Assembly: GCA_013815395.1 (NCBI GenBank)
Contig: JACDGH010000161.1
Coordinates: forward strand, 1 to 6,216
Reading direction: 5' to 3'
Source: Parachlamydiaceae bacterium
GTDB lineage: Bacteria > Chlamydiota > Chlamydiia > Chlamydiales > Parachlamydiaceae
Length of the DNA stretch: 6,216 nucleotides
Shown here one piece after another: positions 1 to 4,964 of the stretch; within the stretch, counting starts at the first letter, position 1, and the number at the start of each line of letters is the position of its first letter. A model generated the notes under the pieces. That model had not been told where the DNA came from. It saw nothing but the letters and a program-made list of their open reading frames with translations, and did no database searches. The position numbers and the translations under genes are program-made.

Positions 1-275
1 AAATGATGTCGTGCCAAAAATACGCCACAAGCATTAATAAAGGCTATTCCAGTACCAATTGCGCTTTTAACATCCTCTCCAGTATGAAATTTTTTGTGTG
101 CAGTCACGCCAGAATATGCCAATAATATTAAATTTACTCCTTGAACACAAAAATTAATCCTCCGATGCAAGTTTATTTTCTTTTGAGATTCCGGATTTTT
201 GCTTTCTGATGAATGTGACGATGCTACTAAAAGGGGTGTATTTTCTAAGGGTGCTTCATAAACTTGAATCTTCAT
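1..275 (-). CDS. Partial hypothetical protein, probable small membrane protein (N-terminal 91 residues)
   Basis: The minus-strand frame stays open from an ATG at 275 to the window edge, so the C-terminus is missing. The protein begins MKIQVYEAPLENTPLL. A polar Ser/Lys-rich stretch follows (about residues 19-39), then two hydrophobic stretches, about 40-58 (INFCVQGVNLILLAYSG) and 71-88 (SAIGTGIAFINACGVFLA), that could be transmembrane helices. They are separated by a short charged loop (HKKFHTGEDVK). I do not recognise the family. The start is uncertain. The ATG at 275 has a weak GAGAA eight bases upstream. An in-frame ATG at 290 has no ribosome binding site. An in-frame TTG at 317 has AAAGG seven bases upstream and would add 14 residues. 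The gene lies 123 bases downstream of the HIT gene in the same direction. I infer a real gene from frame openness and composition; no function can be given. Confidence 0.6.
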   Translation of the reverse strand, partial: MKIQVYEAPLENTPLLVASSHSSESKNPESQKKINLHRRINFCVQGVNLILLAYSGVTAHKKFHTGEDVKSAIGTGIAFINACGVFLARHH

Positions 276-398
276 AAAAACAATTCTCATAAATTTTAAA
301 ATTTTTAAAATAATCAATTTTTTACCTTTAAACAGCTTCCCTTTATCTTATGCATTTTTTTTAAGCTAGCTTAAAGGCAATTAATGAGTATATTTCAA
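276..398. other. AT-rich spacer between the HIT gene and the left-edge gene
   Basis: These 123 bases are very AT-rich, with runs built from TTTTAAAA between 293 and 313, and hold no gene. The minus strand contains AAAGG just upstream of a possible TTG start at 317. I see no convincing sigma70 promoter for the left-edge gene; TAAGAT near 345 is the best -10-like word, without a matching -35. There is no hairpin with a T-run on the minus strand, so transcription from the HIT gene may read through. Confidence 0.5.
360..375. repeat. Perfect 16-base palindrome downstream of the HIT gene
   Basis: TTTAAGCTAGCTTAAA reads the same on both strands and lies 23 bases past the HIT stop codon. On the minus strand it is followed by a run of A, not T, so it is not a standard intrinsic terminator for the HIT transcript. 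It could be an operator-like site or a chance palindrome in AT-rich DNA. Confidence 0.35.
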
Positions 399-812
399 TC
401 AAAGCGTTATAGGAGACAGGAGATATTTAAGCCTTTGTACGATTGAATTTTTTAAACTTTCATCATATGGAGAACGCACAGAGTGGTCCCAAACAGTGTT
501 AGGCCAAGCTGGGTCGCTTAGCTTTCTGGCAATGACGTGAATATGCAACTGAGGGGTTTTATTTCCTATAGCGGCAACGTTTAATTGAGTAGGTTGAAAT
601 TCTTCCCACATGATTTTTTGGACAAAATCCAGCTCTTTAATCAATTGCAATTGATCCGACTCATTCAAATCCATCATGCGGGAGGTATTCTGCCTCCTTG
701 GAACAAGAAAAAGCCATGGATAATGTTTTTCGTCTTCCAAAAGTACGCGACAAAGCGGTAAATTAGCAATGAATATTTTTTTGGATAAATTAGGATGCAA
801 ATCAAAGGTCAT
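399..812 (-). CDS. HIT-domain protein, probable nucleotide hydrolase or transferase
   Basis: This 137-residue protein has the size of a single-domain HIT protein, a superfamily that hydrolyses or transfers nucleotidyl groups through a histidine nucleophile. The signature is QLHIHVIAR at residues 88-96. H90 is the expected nucleophile and H92 the third histidine, while the first histidine of the usual H-x-H-x-H is replaced by Q88. The upstream half carries the typical beta-strand segment YPWLFLVPRR (31-40), and N78 and N84 lie in the loop before the motif. The following PAWPNTVWD (101-109) matches a bacterial HIT subgroup that I recall having this Q-x-H-x-H form. The ATG at 812 is preceded by AAAGG seven bases upstream, inside the end of the HAD gene. 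The two frames overlap by 11 bases, suggesting translational coupling from the promoter before the HAD gene. The substrate (for example dinucleoside polyphosphates or AMP conjugates) is unknown. Confidence 0.9.
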   Translation of the reverse strand: MTFDLHPNLSKKIFIANLPLCRVLLEDEKHYPWLFLVPRRQNTSRMMDLNESDQLQLIKELDFVQKIMWEEFQPTQLNVAAIGNKTPQLHIHVIARKLSDPAWPNTVWDHSVRSPYDESLKNSIVQRLKYLLSPITL

Positions 813-1719
813 CGATTAACCTTTCAATAAAGTAATTTGGTGAATCATTGGAATCAAGTGCTTTCAACGCAGCTTCTAAACCATTATGGGCTACCCTATC
901 AGCCATTATGCCTGTTTTAGTTATTAGTGCAGAAGGCATACCGTAAAGACGAGCACCTCGAATATCAGTCTCTGGGGTATCTCCAACCATTAGCACTTCC
1001 GAGTGACAAATGCTGCCGAACTTCTGAAAATCCTTCATTGCTATTTCATAGGCTTTTTTATGGGGCTTTCCTATGTAGAATACTTGACCACCCATTTCCT
1101 CGTACATTAAAGCAATGCTTCCCTGCCTGACAACTGCCCTAGCAGGATTTCCTTCATGCGCGAATTTGTCAGGATTAGGACAAATCATCGGCAAATTTTT
1201 CAATTTCAATTTTTCAAGTTCTTTTCGGAATAGTTCCGGATTTATTTGATCTTCACCATTGATATGTGGGATCGAAATATATGCAAAATCAGCCTCATCA
1301 ATGTGGGAAGCTTCGCTGTAGCAAGTGTCTTGAAAAATTGCTTCATGAGAGCCATATTTAGGGTGCACACCACCAAACAACCAAAACTTATTTTTGTGAA
1401 TTTCGAAAGGCAAATTTTCGTTAAAAAAAATGTGCCTTGCTACTTCTCCAGAAGTAATTAAAAAATGGAAGTGCTTGCCTTGAACTAGGCCATGACGAAG
1501 AAATTTATTTACTTCTTTAGAAACCAATTGAGTAGAATTTGATAAAACACCAACAATTTTTCCGCTAGAAACCAGCTTTTCCATACATTCTTTTGCACCT
1601 GGCAGAATTCCGCAATCATTGCCTCCCCAAAAAACACCATAAGCATCAAGTAAAACGCCTTTAAATGGCTCGGATATACGTGTTATGCCTGCGAAAATTT
1701 CATTTTGAAAATTTTTCAT
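802..1719 (-). CDS. HAD-superfamily class IIA (NagD-like) hydrolase
   Basis: A 305-residue cytosolic HAD phosphatase-like protein of the class IIA, NagD/CECR5-like type. Motif I is LLDAYGVFWGG (23-33) with D25 as the nucleophile. Motif II is VLSNST (58-63) with S60. The large cap follows and contains CPNPD (180-184), the NPD element typical of NagD-like proteins. Motif III is IGKPHKKAYEIA with K218, and motif IV is VGDTPETDIRGA with D247 and D252. The second aspartate of motif I, normally the acid/base residue, is Y27; as I recall, the CECR5-like subfamily often has an aromatic residue here, so this may be a family trait. The ATG at 1719 is preceded by GAGG four bases upstream and a strong promoter lies further up. 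The gene overlaps the HIT gene by 11 bases. The likely role is hydrolysis of a small phosphorylated metabolite, but the substrate cannot be read from sequence. Confidence 0.9.
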   Translation of the reverse strand: MKNFQNEIFAGITRISEPFKGVLLDAYGVFWGGNDCGILPGAKECMEKLVSSGKIVGVLSNSTQLVSKEVNKFLRHGLVQGKHFHFLITSGEVARHIFFNENLPFEIHKNKFWLFGGVHPKYGSHEAIFQDTCYSEASHIDEADFAYISIPHINGEDQINPELFRKELEKLKLKNLPMICPNPDKFAHEGNPARAVVRQGSIALMYEEMGGQVFYIGKPHKKAYEIAMKDFQKFGSICHSEVLMVGDTPETDIRGARLYGMPSALITKTGIMADRVAHNGLEAALKALDSNDSPNYFIERLIDDL

Positions 1720-1761
1720 TGAACCTCTTTTAGATTATTAATCATTAATTTTTGATGGATC

Positions 1762-1790
1762 ATTATACCAAATGTGCATCTTCTTGTCCA
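1762..1790 (-). promoter_or_regulatory. Sigma70-type promoter for the HAD-HIT unit
   Basis: On the minus strand a -35 word TGGACA (1785-1790, one mismatch to TTGACA) is followed by exactly 17 bases and a consensus -10 word TATAAT (1762-1767). Initiation would be expected near 1755, giving a leader of roughly 35 bases before the ATG at 1719 that includes the GAGG ribosome binding site. This is the clearest promoter in the window and suggests that the HAD and HIT genes are transcribed separately from the gmd genes. Confidence 0.75.
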
Positions 1791-1817
1791 TTTCATCCTT
1801 AATATAGAATAGTCAAA

Positions 1818-1859
1818 AAGAACCAATAACAATTCAAAAATGTGGTTCTTGGGAAGAAC
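1818..1859. repeat. Two overlapping small hairpins upstream of the HAD promoter
   Basis: AAGAACCA (1818-1825) pairs with TGGTTCTT (1843-1850) across a 17-base loop. GTTCTT (1845-1850) can instead pair with AAGAAC (1854-1859) across a GGG loop. The two structures are mutually exclusive because they share GTTCTT. They lie upstream of the HAD promoter and so are not part of its leader. The second hairpin is also the left end of the longer inverted repeat at 1845-1868/2266-2289. Confidence 0.4.
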
Positions 1860-1894
1860 TAGGGGCGGGATTTCTTAAGGGTAGTTTTTAAACT

Positions 1895-1954
1895 TTTTAG
1901 AGGCAAAGGGGGAACGCAGAGATGGGGAGAAACGCGAATACGCCGAGAACTAAA
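1895..1954 (+). repeat. Left arm of a 60-base imperfect inverted repeat
   Basis: This arm begins TTTTAGAGGC and ends ACTAAA. It matches the reverse complement of 2083-2142 at 51 of 60 bases with no gap, and the arms are separated by 128 bases of AT-rich DNA. The arm is clearly richer in G and C than its surroundings and contains short related words such as AACGCAGAG and GAGAAACGCG. As I recall, words of this kind (ACGCAGAG, GCGGAGA) occur in dispersed intergenic repeats in unrelated bacteria. A transcript through the pair could fold into a long hairpin. Confidence 0.75.
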
Positions 1955-2082
1955 GTTGGTTATCAGTAATTTATAGGCGAGAAGATTAAAAAAATCAATA
2001 GATCGAACTTACAAATTCAAGCTAAATAGAACTCCTAATTTTATTGCTCCTTCTTTAAATAATATTTTATTGTATTTACTAA

Positions 2083-2142
2083 TTTAGTACTCAGCGTCTC
2101 CGCGTTTCTCTCCGCCTCTGCGTTTCCCCTTAGCCTCTAAAA
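2083..2142 (-). repeat. Right arm of the 60-base imperfect inverted repeat
   Basis: This is the partner of 1895-1954 in opposite orientation, with nine mismatches scattered over 60 bases. Within the arm, CGCGTTTCTC and TGCGTTTCCC form a rough internal tandem pattern, so the arm may itself have grown from a short unit. Ungapped pairing over the full length indicates a common origin rather than chance. Confidence 0.75.
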
Positions 2143-2193
2143 CGTATAGAAGCGGGACGAAATGGACAGGCCGTATAGAGTCATTACGAAATG
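2143..2193 (+). repeat. Spaced direct repeat CGTATAGA-N6-ACGAAATG, two copies
   Basis: CGTATAGA, six variable bases and ACGAAATG occur at 2143-2164 and again at 2172-2193, a period of 29 bases. All 16 fixed positions are identical between the copies. The first copy starts directly after the right arm of the 60-base inverted repeat. Possible readings are a two-site protein-binding element or a remnant of a longer tandem array. No function is shown. Confidence 0.5.
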
Positions 2194-2290
2194 TTCATCG
2201 ACTTATCTAATCCGTTAATATTACCCATCAAGTCCATTTTCTGTGTAAACCTTTTAATTTCACCTCCACCCCCAATTCTTCCCAAGAACT

Positions 2291-2333
2291 AAAAAAAATG
2301 GGTACATATGACTAATATGAACCCATTTTTTTT
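2291..2333. terminator. Symmetrical terminator-like hairpin
   Basis: An 18-base arm (2291-2308, eight A then ATGGGT-like core) pairs with 2316-2333 with a single mismatch around a 7-base loop, TGACTAA. Both strands therefore read as a stem followed by a run of eight T, the form of a bidirectional intrinsic terminator. It lies about 230 bases past the second gmd stop codon and could end gmd transcription before the HAD unit. The GC part of the stem is only four base pairs, so efficiency may be modest. Confidence 0.6.
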
Positions 2334-2373
2334 GTTGCAACCTCGTGACTTTGACGCAGCTCAATCGGACAAT

Positions 2374-2487
2374 TTAAGTGCGTTGGTGTACTAGGTCAGG
2401 GCGGCTACACTGCAGGATCCGATCCGACCCCTTAGGCTTCAAACTCTCCGGCATCTTATTAGGATCATATCTGTTATATAATAACCC
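2374..2487 (-). other. Coding-like open stretch without a start codon, possible gene relic
   Basis: Between a TGA (2488-2490) and a TAA (2374-2376) the minus strand reads 37 codons containing YNRYDPNKMPESLKPKG and then a CSRPDLVHQRT ending. The composition looks protein-like and the DNA is more GC-rich than the flanks. There is no start codon except an internal ATG, no ribosome binding site, and the frame is closed upstream. It may be a remnant of a lost gene or part of a dispersed repeat. I do not recognise a family, and a chance open frame remains possible. Confidence 0.2.
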
Positions 2488-2559
2488 TCAAGAGGCCCCA
2501 TAAATAATTTTCAAAATATTTAAAAATATCCATTTGCTGTTAATAGCATTATTTATGTT

Positions 2560-3714
2560 TTATTTTAATGGTTTTAAAATAAATAGATCTCTTTCTGCTA
2601 CTAATTTACAATCAGCCTCAACCATAACCTTTAAAAGCTGCTGAAAGCTTGTTTTTGGCTTCCAATTCAATACTCTTTCAGCTTTTGAAGGATTTCCTAT
2701 AAGAAGTTCTACCTCGCTCGGGCGGTAATATCTGGGGTCGATAGCTACAATGGTTTGACCAGTGGCTATATCTATTCCATACTCATCAGAAGCTTCCCCG
2801 TGCCATTCAATTTCTACATTAATTTCCTTAAAAGCTAACTCAACAAATTCTCTAACAGAATGCATTTCCCCGGTGGCGACCACATAATCATCAGCCTTTT
2901 CTTGTTGAAGCATTAACCACATCGCCTCAACATAATCTTTAGCAAAGCCCCAATCGCGTTTACTATCTAAATTACCAAGATAAAGAATTCCGGTTTTTTC
3001 TTTTTTGTAGTTTGCAACTCCAAGCGTAATCTTGCGCGTCACAAAGTTTTCCCCTCTTAACGGAGATTCGTGATTAAACAAAATTCCATTGCATGCATAC
3101 ATCCCGTAAGCTTCTCTATAATTAACTGTCATCCAAAAGGCAAGAAGCTTGGCAACACCATACGGAGAACGCGGGTAGAATGGGGTAACCTCGCTTTGAG
3201 GAATCTCTTGCACTAAGCCATATAATTCACTTGTGGAGGCTTGATAGAACCTAATTTTATCGGCAAGACCTAATTGTCTAATCGCTTCTAAAATGCGCAA
3301 AGGACCTATTGCATCAACTTGTGCCGTGTATTCCGGCAAATCAAATGATATCCTCACATGACTTTGAGCGCCTAGATTATAAATTTCTTCAGGCTTAATT
3401 GTCTGAATCAAATTAGTTATACTAATCGAATCCGTTAAATCACCATAATGAAGAAAAAAACGATCATTTAATGGAATATATTGCTTAATACGATCTGTGT
3501 TTGGCAATGATGCGGGTCTGATCACACCATGCACTTCGTAATTTTTCTCGAGCAAAAGTCCACTTAAATACGCCCCATCTTGTCCAGTAATCCCAAAGAT
3601 TAAGGCCTTTTTCTTAGGAGCTTCGCGCAAATCTGCGCTTGAAGCTGAAAGCTGAAATGTAACTAGAACAGACAAAATTATATTCCAAAAAAAACAATTG
3701 AATGACATATTCAT
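2560..3714 (-). CDS. gmd: GDP-mannose 4,6-dehydratase paralog 2 with N-terminal signal-like segment
   Basis: This 384-residue short-chain dehydrogenase/reductase should convert GDP-mannose to GDP-4-keto-6-deoxymannose with bound NADP, the first step to GDP-fucose or GDP-rhamnose. The Rossmann motif is G41-ITG-QDG47. The catalytic residues are T161 and E163 in STSELYG, and Y185 and K189 in SPYGVAK. The substrate region NHESP (214-218) with TRK (226-228) and RDWG (253-256) are intact, as is the RPAS..NTDRI loop near residue 67. Normal Gmd starts just before the Rossmann strand; here about 33 extra residues precede it. They include a hydrophobic core (NIILSVLVTF, 11-20) and a possible cleavage site after SASSA (27), but no positive charge. 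The ATG at 3714 is chosen because AGGAG lies five bases upstream; a TTG at 3750 would add 12 residues. It follows the other gmd by 38 bases. Confidence 0.92.
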   Translation of the reverse strand: MNMSFNCFFWNIILSVLVTFQLSASSADLREAPKKKALIFGITGQDGAYLSGLLLEKNYEVHGVIRPASLPNTDRIKQYIPLNDRFFLHYGDLTDSISITNLIQTIKPEEIYNLGAQSHVRISFDLPEYTAQVDAIGPLRILEAIRQLGLADKIRFYQASTSELYGLVQEIPQSEVTPFYPRSPYGVAKLLAFWMTVNYREAYGMYACNGILFNHESPLRGENFVTRKITLGVANYKKEKTGILYLGNLDSKRDWGFAKDYVEAMWLMLQQEKADDYVVATGEMHSVREFVELAFKEINVEIEWHGEASDEYGIDIATGQTIVAIDPRYYRPSEVELLIGNPSKAERVLNWKPKTSFQQLLKVMVEADCKLVAERDLFILKPLK

Positions 3715-3752
3715 ATTCTCTCCTAGAGGCACTGTGTGCGTGTGTTTCAATA

Positions 3753-4865
3753 TTATTTAGCTTTTAATAAGCGCGCTTTTTCTTTCTCGTAATCAGATGT
3801 GATCATAATTTTTATCAACTCTTGGAAAGAAGTTTTAGGTTTCCAATTAAGAATGATATTTGCTTTAGCGGAATTACCAAGAGAGCAAGTGACTTCACAA
3901 GGACGGAAATAATTTGGATCGACTTTAACGATAATCTTTCCTGTGTTCTTATCTGTACCGTATTCATTTATCCCCTCTTCATGCCACTCAATATCTACGC
4001 CAACCTCTTTAAAGGCAGTTTCCACACATTCCCTTACAGAGTGAGTTTCACCGGTGGCTATTACGAAATCATCTGGTCGCTCTTGTTGTAACATCAACCA
4101 CATTGCTTCCACATAATCTTTTGCGTAACCCCAATCCCTCTTAGCATTCAGATTACCTAAATACAATATCTCTTGTGCTCCTAACTTGTAGCGACAAGCT
4201 CCCAAAGTGATTTTACGAGTGATAAATGATTCTGGCCTTATCGGAGATTCATGATTAAATAAAATTCCATTACATCCAAAAATACCATAAGCCTCTCGAT
4301 AGTTAGTGGTGATCCAATAACTATATAACTTGGAAACGGCATAAGGCGAGCGTGGGTAGAATAAAGTTTTCTCATTTTGTGACGATTCTTTAGAAGATCC
4401 AAATAACTCGCTCGAAGCAGCCTGAAAAAATTTAATGTTTTTTTCAGATTGCAATAATTTAATAGATTCTAAAATATGTAAAGTTCCTATCGCATTAATT
4501 TCAGCAGTTTCTAAGGGTAGATCAAATGAAGTCTTGACTGCACTTTGGGCAGCAAGATTATAAATTTCATCAGGCTTAATTGATTGAACCAATTTGAGAA
4601 CTGAACTTGAATCAGAAATATCACCTATATGTAAAAATAAATGGTTGTCACCACAAATGCCATCGCCTTGCACACTTCCATTTTTTCTTGATACACCATG
4701 GACTTCATAATCTTTACTCAATAAAAATTCTGTTAAATAAGTTCCATCCTGACCAGATGCTCCAAAAATTAGAGCAACTTTCTTGGGCTGTTCCTTTTCA
4801 ATCACAGTTTCGGCATGCATTTGCGCCGTCATAATAAACAAATAAGATAGCAAAATTAAAAACAT
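3753..4865 (-). CDS. gmd: GDP-mannose 4,6-dehydratase paralog 1, divergent, with N-terminal signal-like segment
   Basis: This 370-residue protein is a clear tandem paralog of the next gene, sharing identical runs such as KDYVEAMWLMLQQE and NWKPKTSFQ. It has the Rossmann motif G35-ASG-QDG41, catalytic S151 and E153 (SSELFG), Y175 and K179 (SPYAVSK), NHESP (204-208), TRK (216-218) and RDWG (243-246), so a GDP-mannose dehydratase fold and site are expected. It differs from canonical Gmd: serine replaces the catalytic threonine, and the stretch after HGVSR (56-60) is shortened and lacks the usual R-x-S..NT-R-I loop, which contributes to cofactor binding and tetramer contacts. The N-terminus MFLILLSYLFIMTAQMHA resembles a signal peptide with a possible cut after A18, again without positive charge. 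The ATG at 4865 has AAGG nine bases upstream; a TTG at 4871 is an alternative. It could have drifted toward a related sugar-nucleotide reaction. Confidence 0.88.
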   Translation of the reverse strand: MFLILLSYLFIMTAQMHAETVIEKEQPKKVALIFGASGQDGTYLTEFLLSKDYEVHGVSRKNGSVQGDGICGDNHLFLHIGDISDSSSVLKLVQSIKPDEIYNLAAQSAVKTSFDLPLETAEINAIGTLHILESIKLLQSEKNIKFFQAASSELFGSSKESSQNEKTLFYPRSPYAVSKLYSYWITTNYREAYGIFGCNGILFNHESPIRPESFITRKITLGACRYKLGAQEILYLGNLNAKRDWGYAKDYVEAMWLMLQQERPDDFVIATGETHSVRECVETAFKEVGVDIEWHEEGINEYGTDKNTGKIIVKVDPNYFRPCEVTCSLGNSAKANIILNWKPKTSFQELIKIMITSDYEKEKARLLKAK

Positions 4866-4924
4866 CGACAATTGCCTTCCTTTTAAGGTAAGTTCAGATC
4901 CTGATTAATTCATGTTAAGACCCA

Positions 4925-4943
4925 TTCTCAATTAGATTGAGAA
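4925..4943. repeat. Perfect 8-base hairpin between ruvA and the first gmd
   Basis: TTCTCAAT (4925-4932) and ATTGAGAA (4936-4943) are exact reverse complements around a three-base loop, 21 bases past the ruvA stop codon. On the minus strand the stem is followed by TGGGTCTTAAC, not a T-run, so it is not a classical intrinsic terminator. It could be a weak terminator, an RNA-stabilising stem or an operator for the gmd pair. I see no convincing sigma70 promoter in the 99-base gap; TTGAGA in the stem resembles a -35 but has no good -10 partner. Confidence 0.45.
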
Positions 4944-4964
4944 CATCTGAAAAATTTACATAGC

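Larger units (their letters stand above)
1845..2289. mobile_element. Possible MITE-like element bounded by 24-base inverted repeats
   Basis: Positions 1845-1868 (starting GTTCTTGGGAAGAA) match the reverse complement of 2266-2289 at 21 of 24 bases, including the first 14 without a mismatch. The enclosed 445 bases contain no plausible gene but hold a second, 60-base inverted repeat. Non-coding DNA of this size with terminal inverted repeats is what a MITE looks like. Both flanks contain AAAAATG (1836-1842, and within the A-run ending at 2299), but it does not abut the repeat ends exactly, so I do not claim a target duplication. Other copies in the genome would be needed to confirm mobility. Confidence 0.35.
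1720..2559. other. 840-base intergenic region between the HAD gene and the second gmd
   Basis: No convincing gene lies here on either strand. From left to right it contains the HAD promoter, small hairpins, a nested pair of inverted repeats (24 and 60 bases), a spaced direct repeat and a terminator-like hairpin. A more GC-rich stretch at about 2340-2490 follows, then AT-rich DNA leading to the gmd stop codon, where only a weak TGCT/AGCA hairpin (near 2535-2548) is visible. The dense repeats suggest that mobile or repetitive DNA entered here. Confidence 0.7.

Noticed and set aside
927..1461. Plus-strand open frames across the HAD gene (927-1130 and 1246-1461)
   Set aside because: They lie opposite a gene with intact HAD motifs, have no ribosome binding sites and encode Cys/Phe/His-rich sequence without domain features.
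1785..2168. Ten-base inverted match TGTCCATTTC (1785-1794) and GAAATGGACA (2159-2168)
   Set aside because: It is short, overlaps the -35 region, and does not nest with the 24-base repeat ends, so chance is likely.
1720..2340. CRISPR array in the repeat-rich intergenic region
   Set aside because: Only two copies of the direct repeat exist, with seven-base gaps between them; the other repeats are inverted, and no cas gene is present.
2341..2460. tRNA or structural RNA in the GC-rich stretch
   Set aside because: There is no T-arm consensus, no acceptor pairing and no recognisable RNA family core on either strand.
3731..3747. GT-rich run between the two gmd genes as a phase-variable simple repeat
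   Set aside because: It is interrupted and only a few dinucleotides long. It lies outside the chosen coding regions, so length change would not shift a frame.
3715..3750. TTG start at 3750 for the second gmd
   Set aside because: It lies two bases after the preceding stop codon without a ribosome binding site at a proper distance, while the ATG at 3714 has AGGAG five bases upstream.
3822..4834. Plus-strand open frames across gmd paralog 1 (3822-4091 and 4607-4834)
   Set aside because: They are antisense to a gene with complete Gmd motifs and show no coding features of their own.
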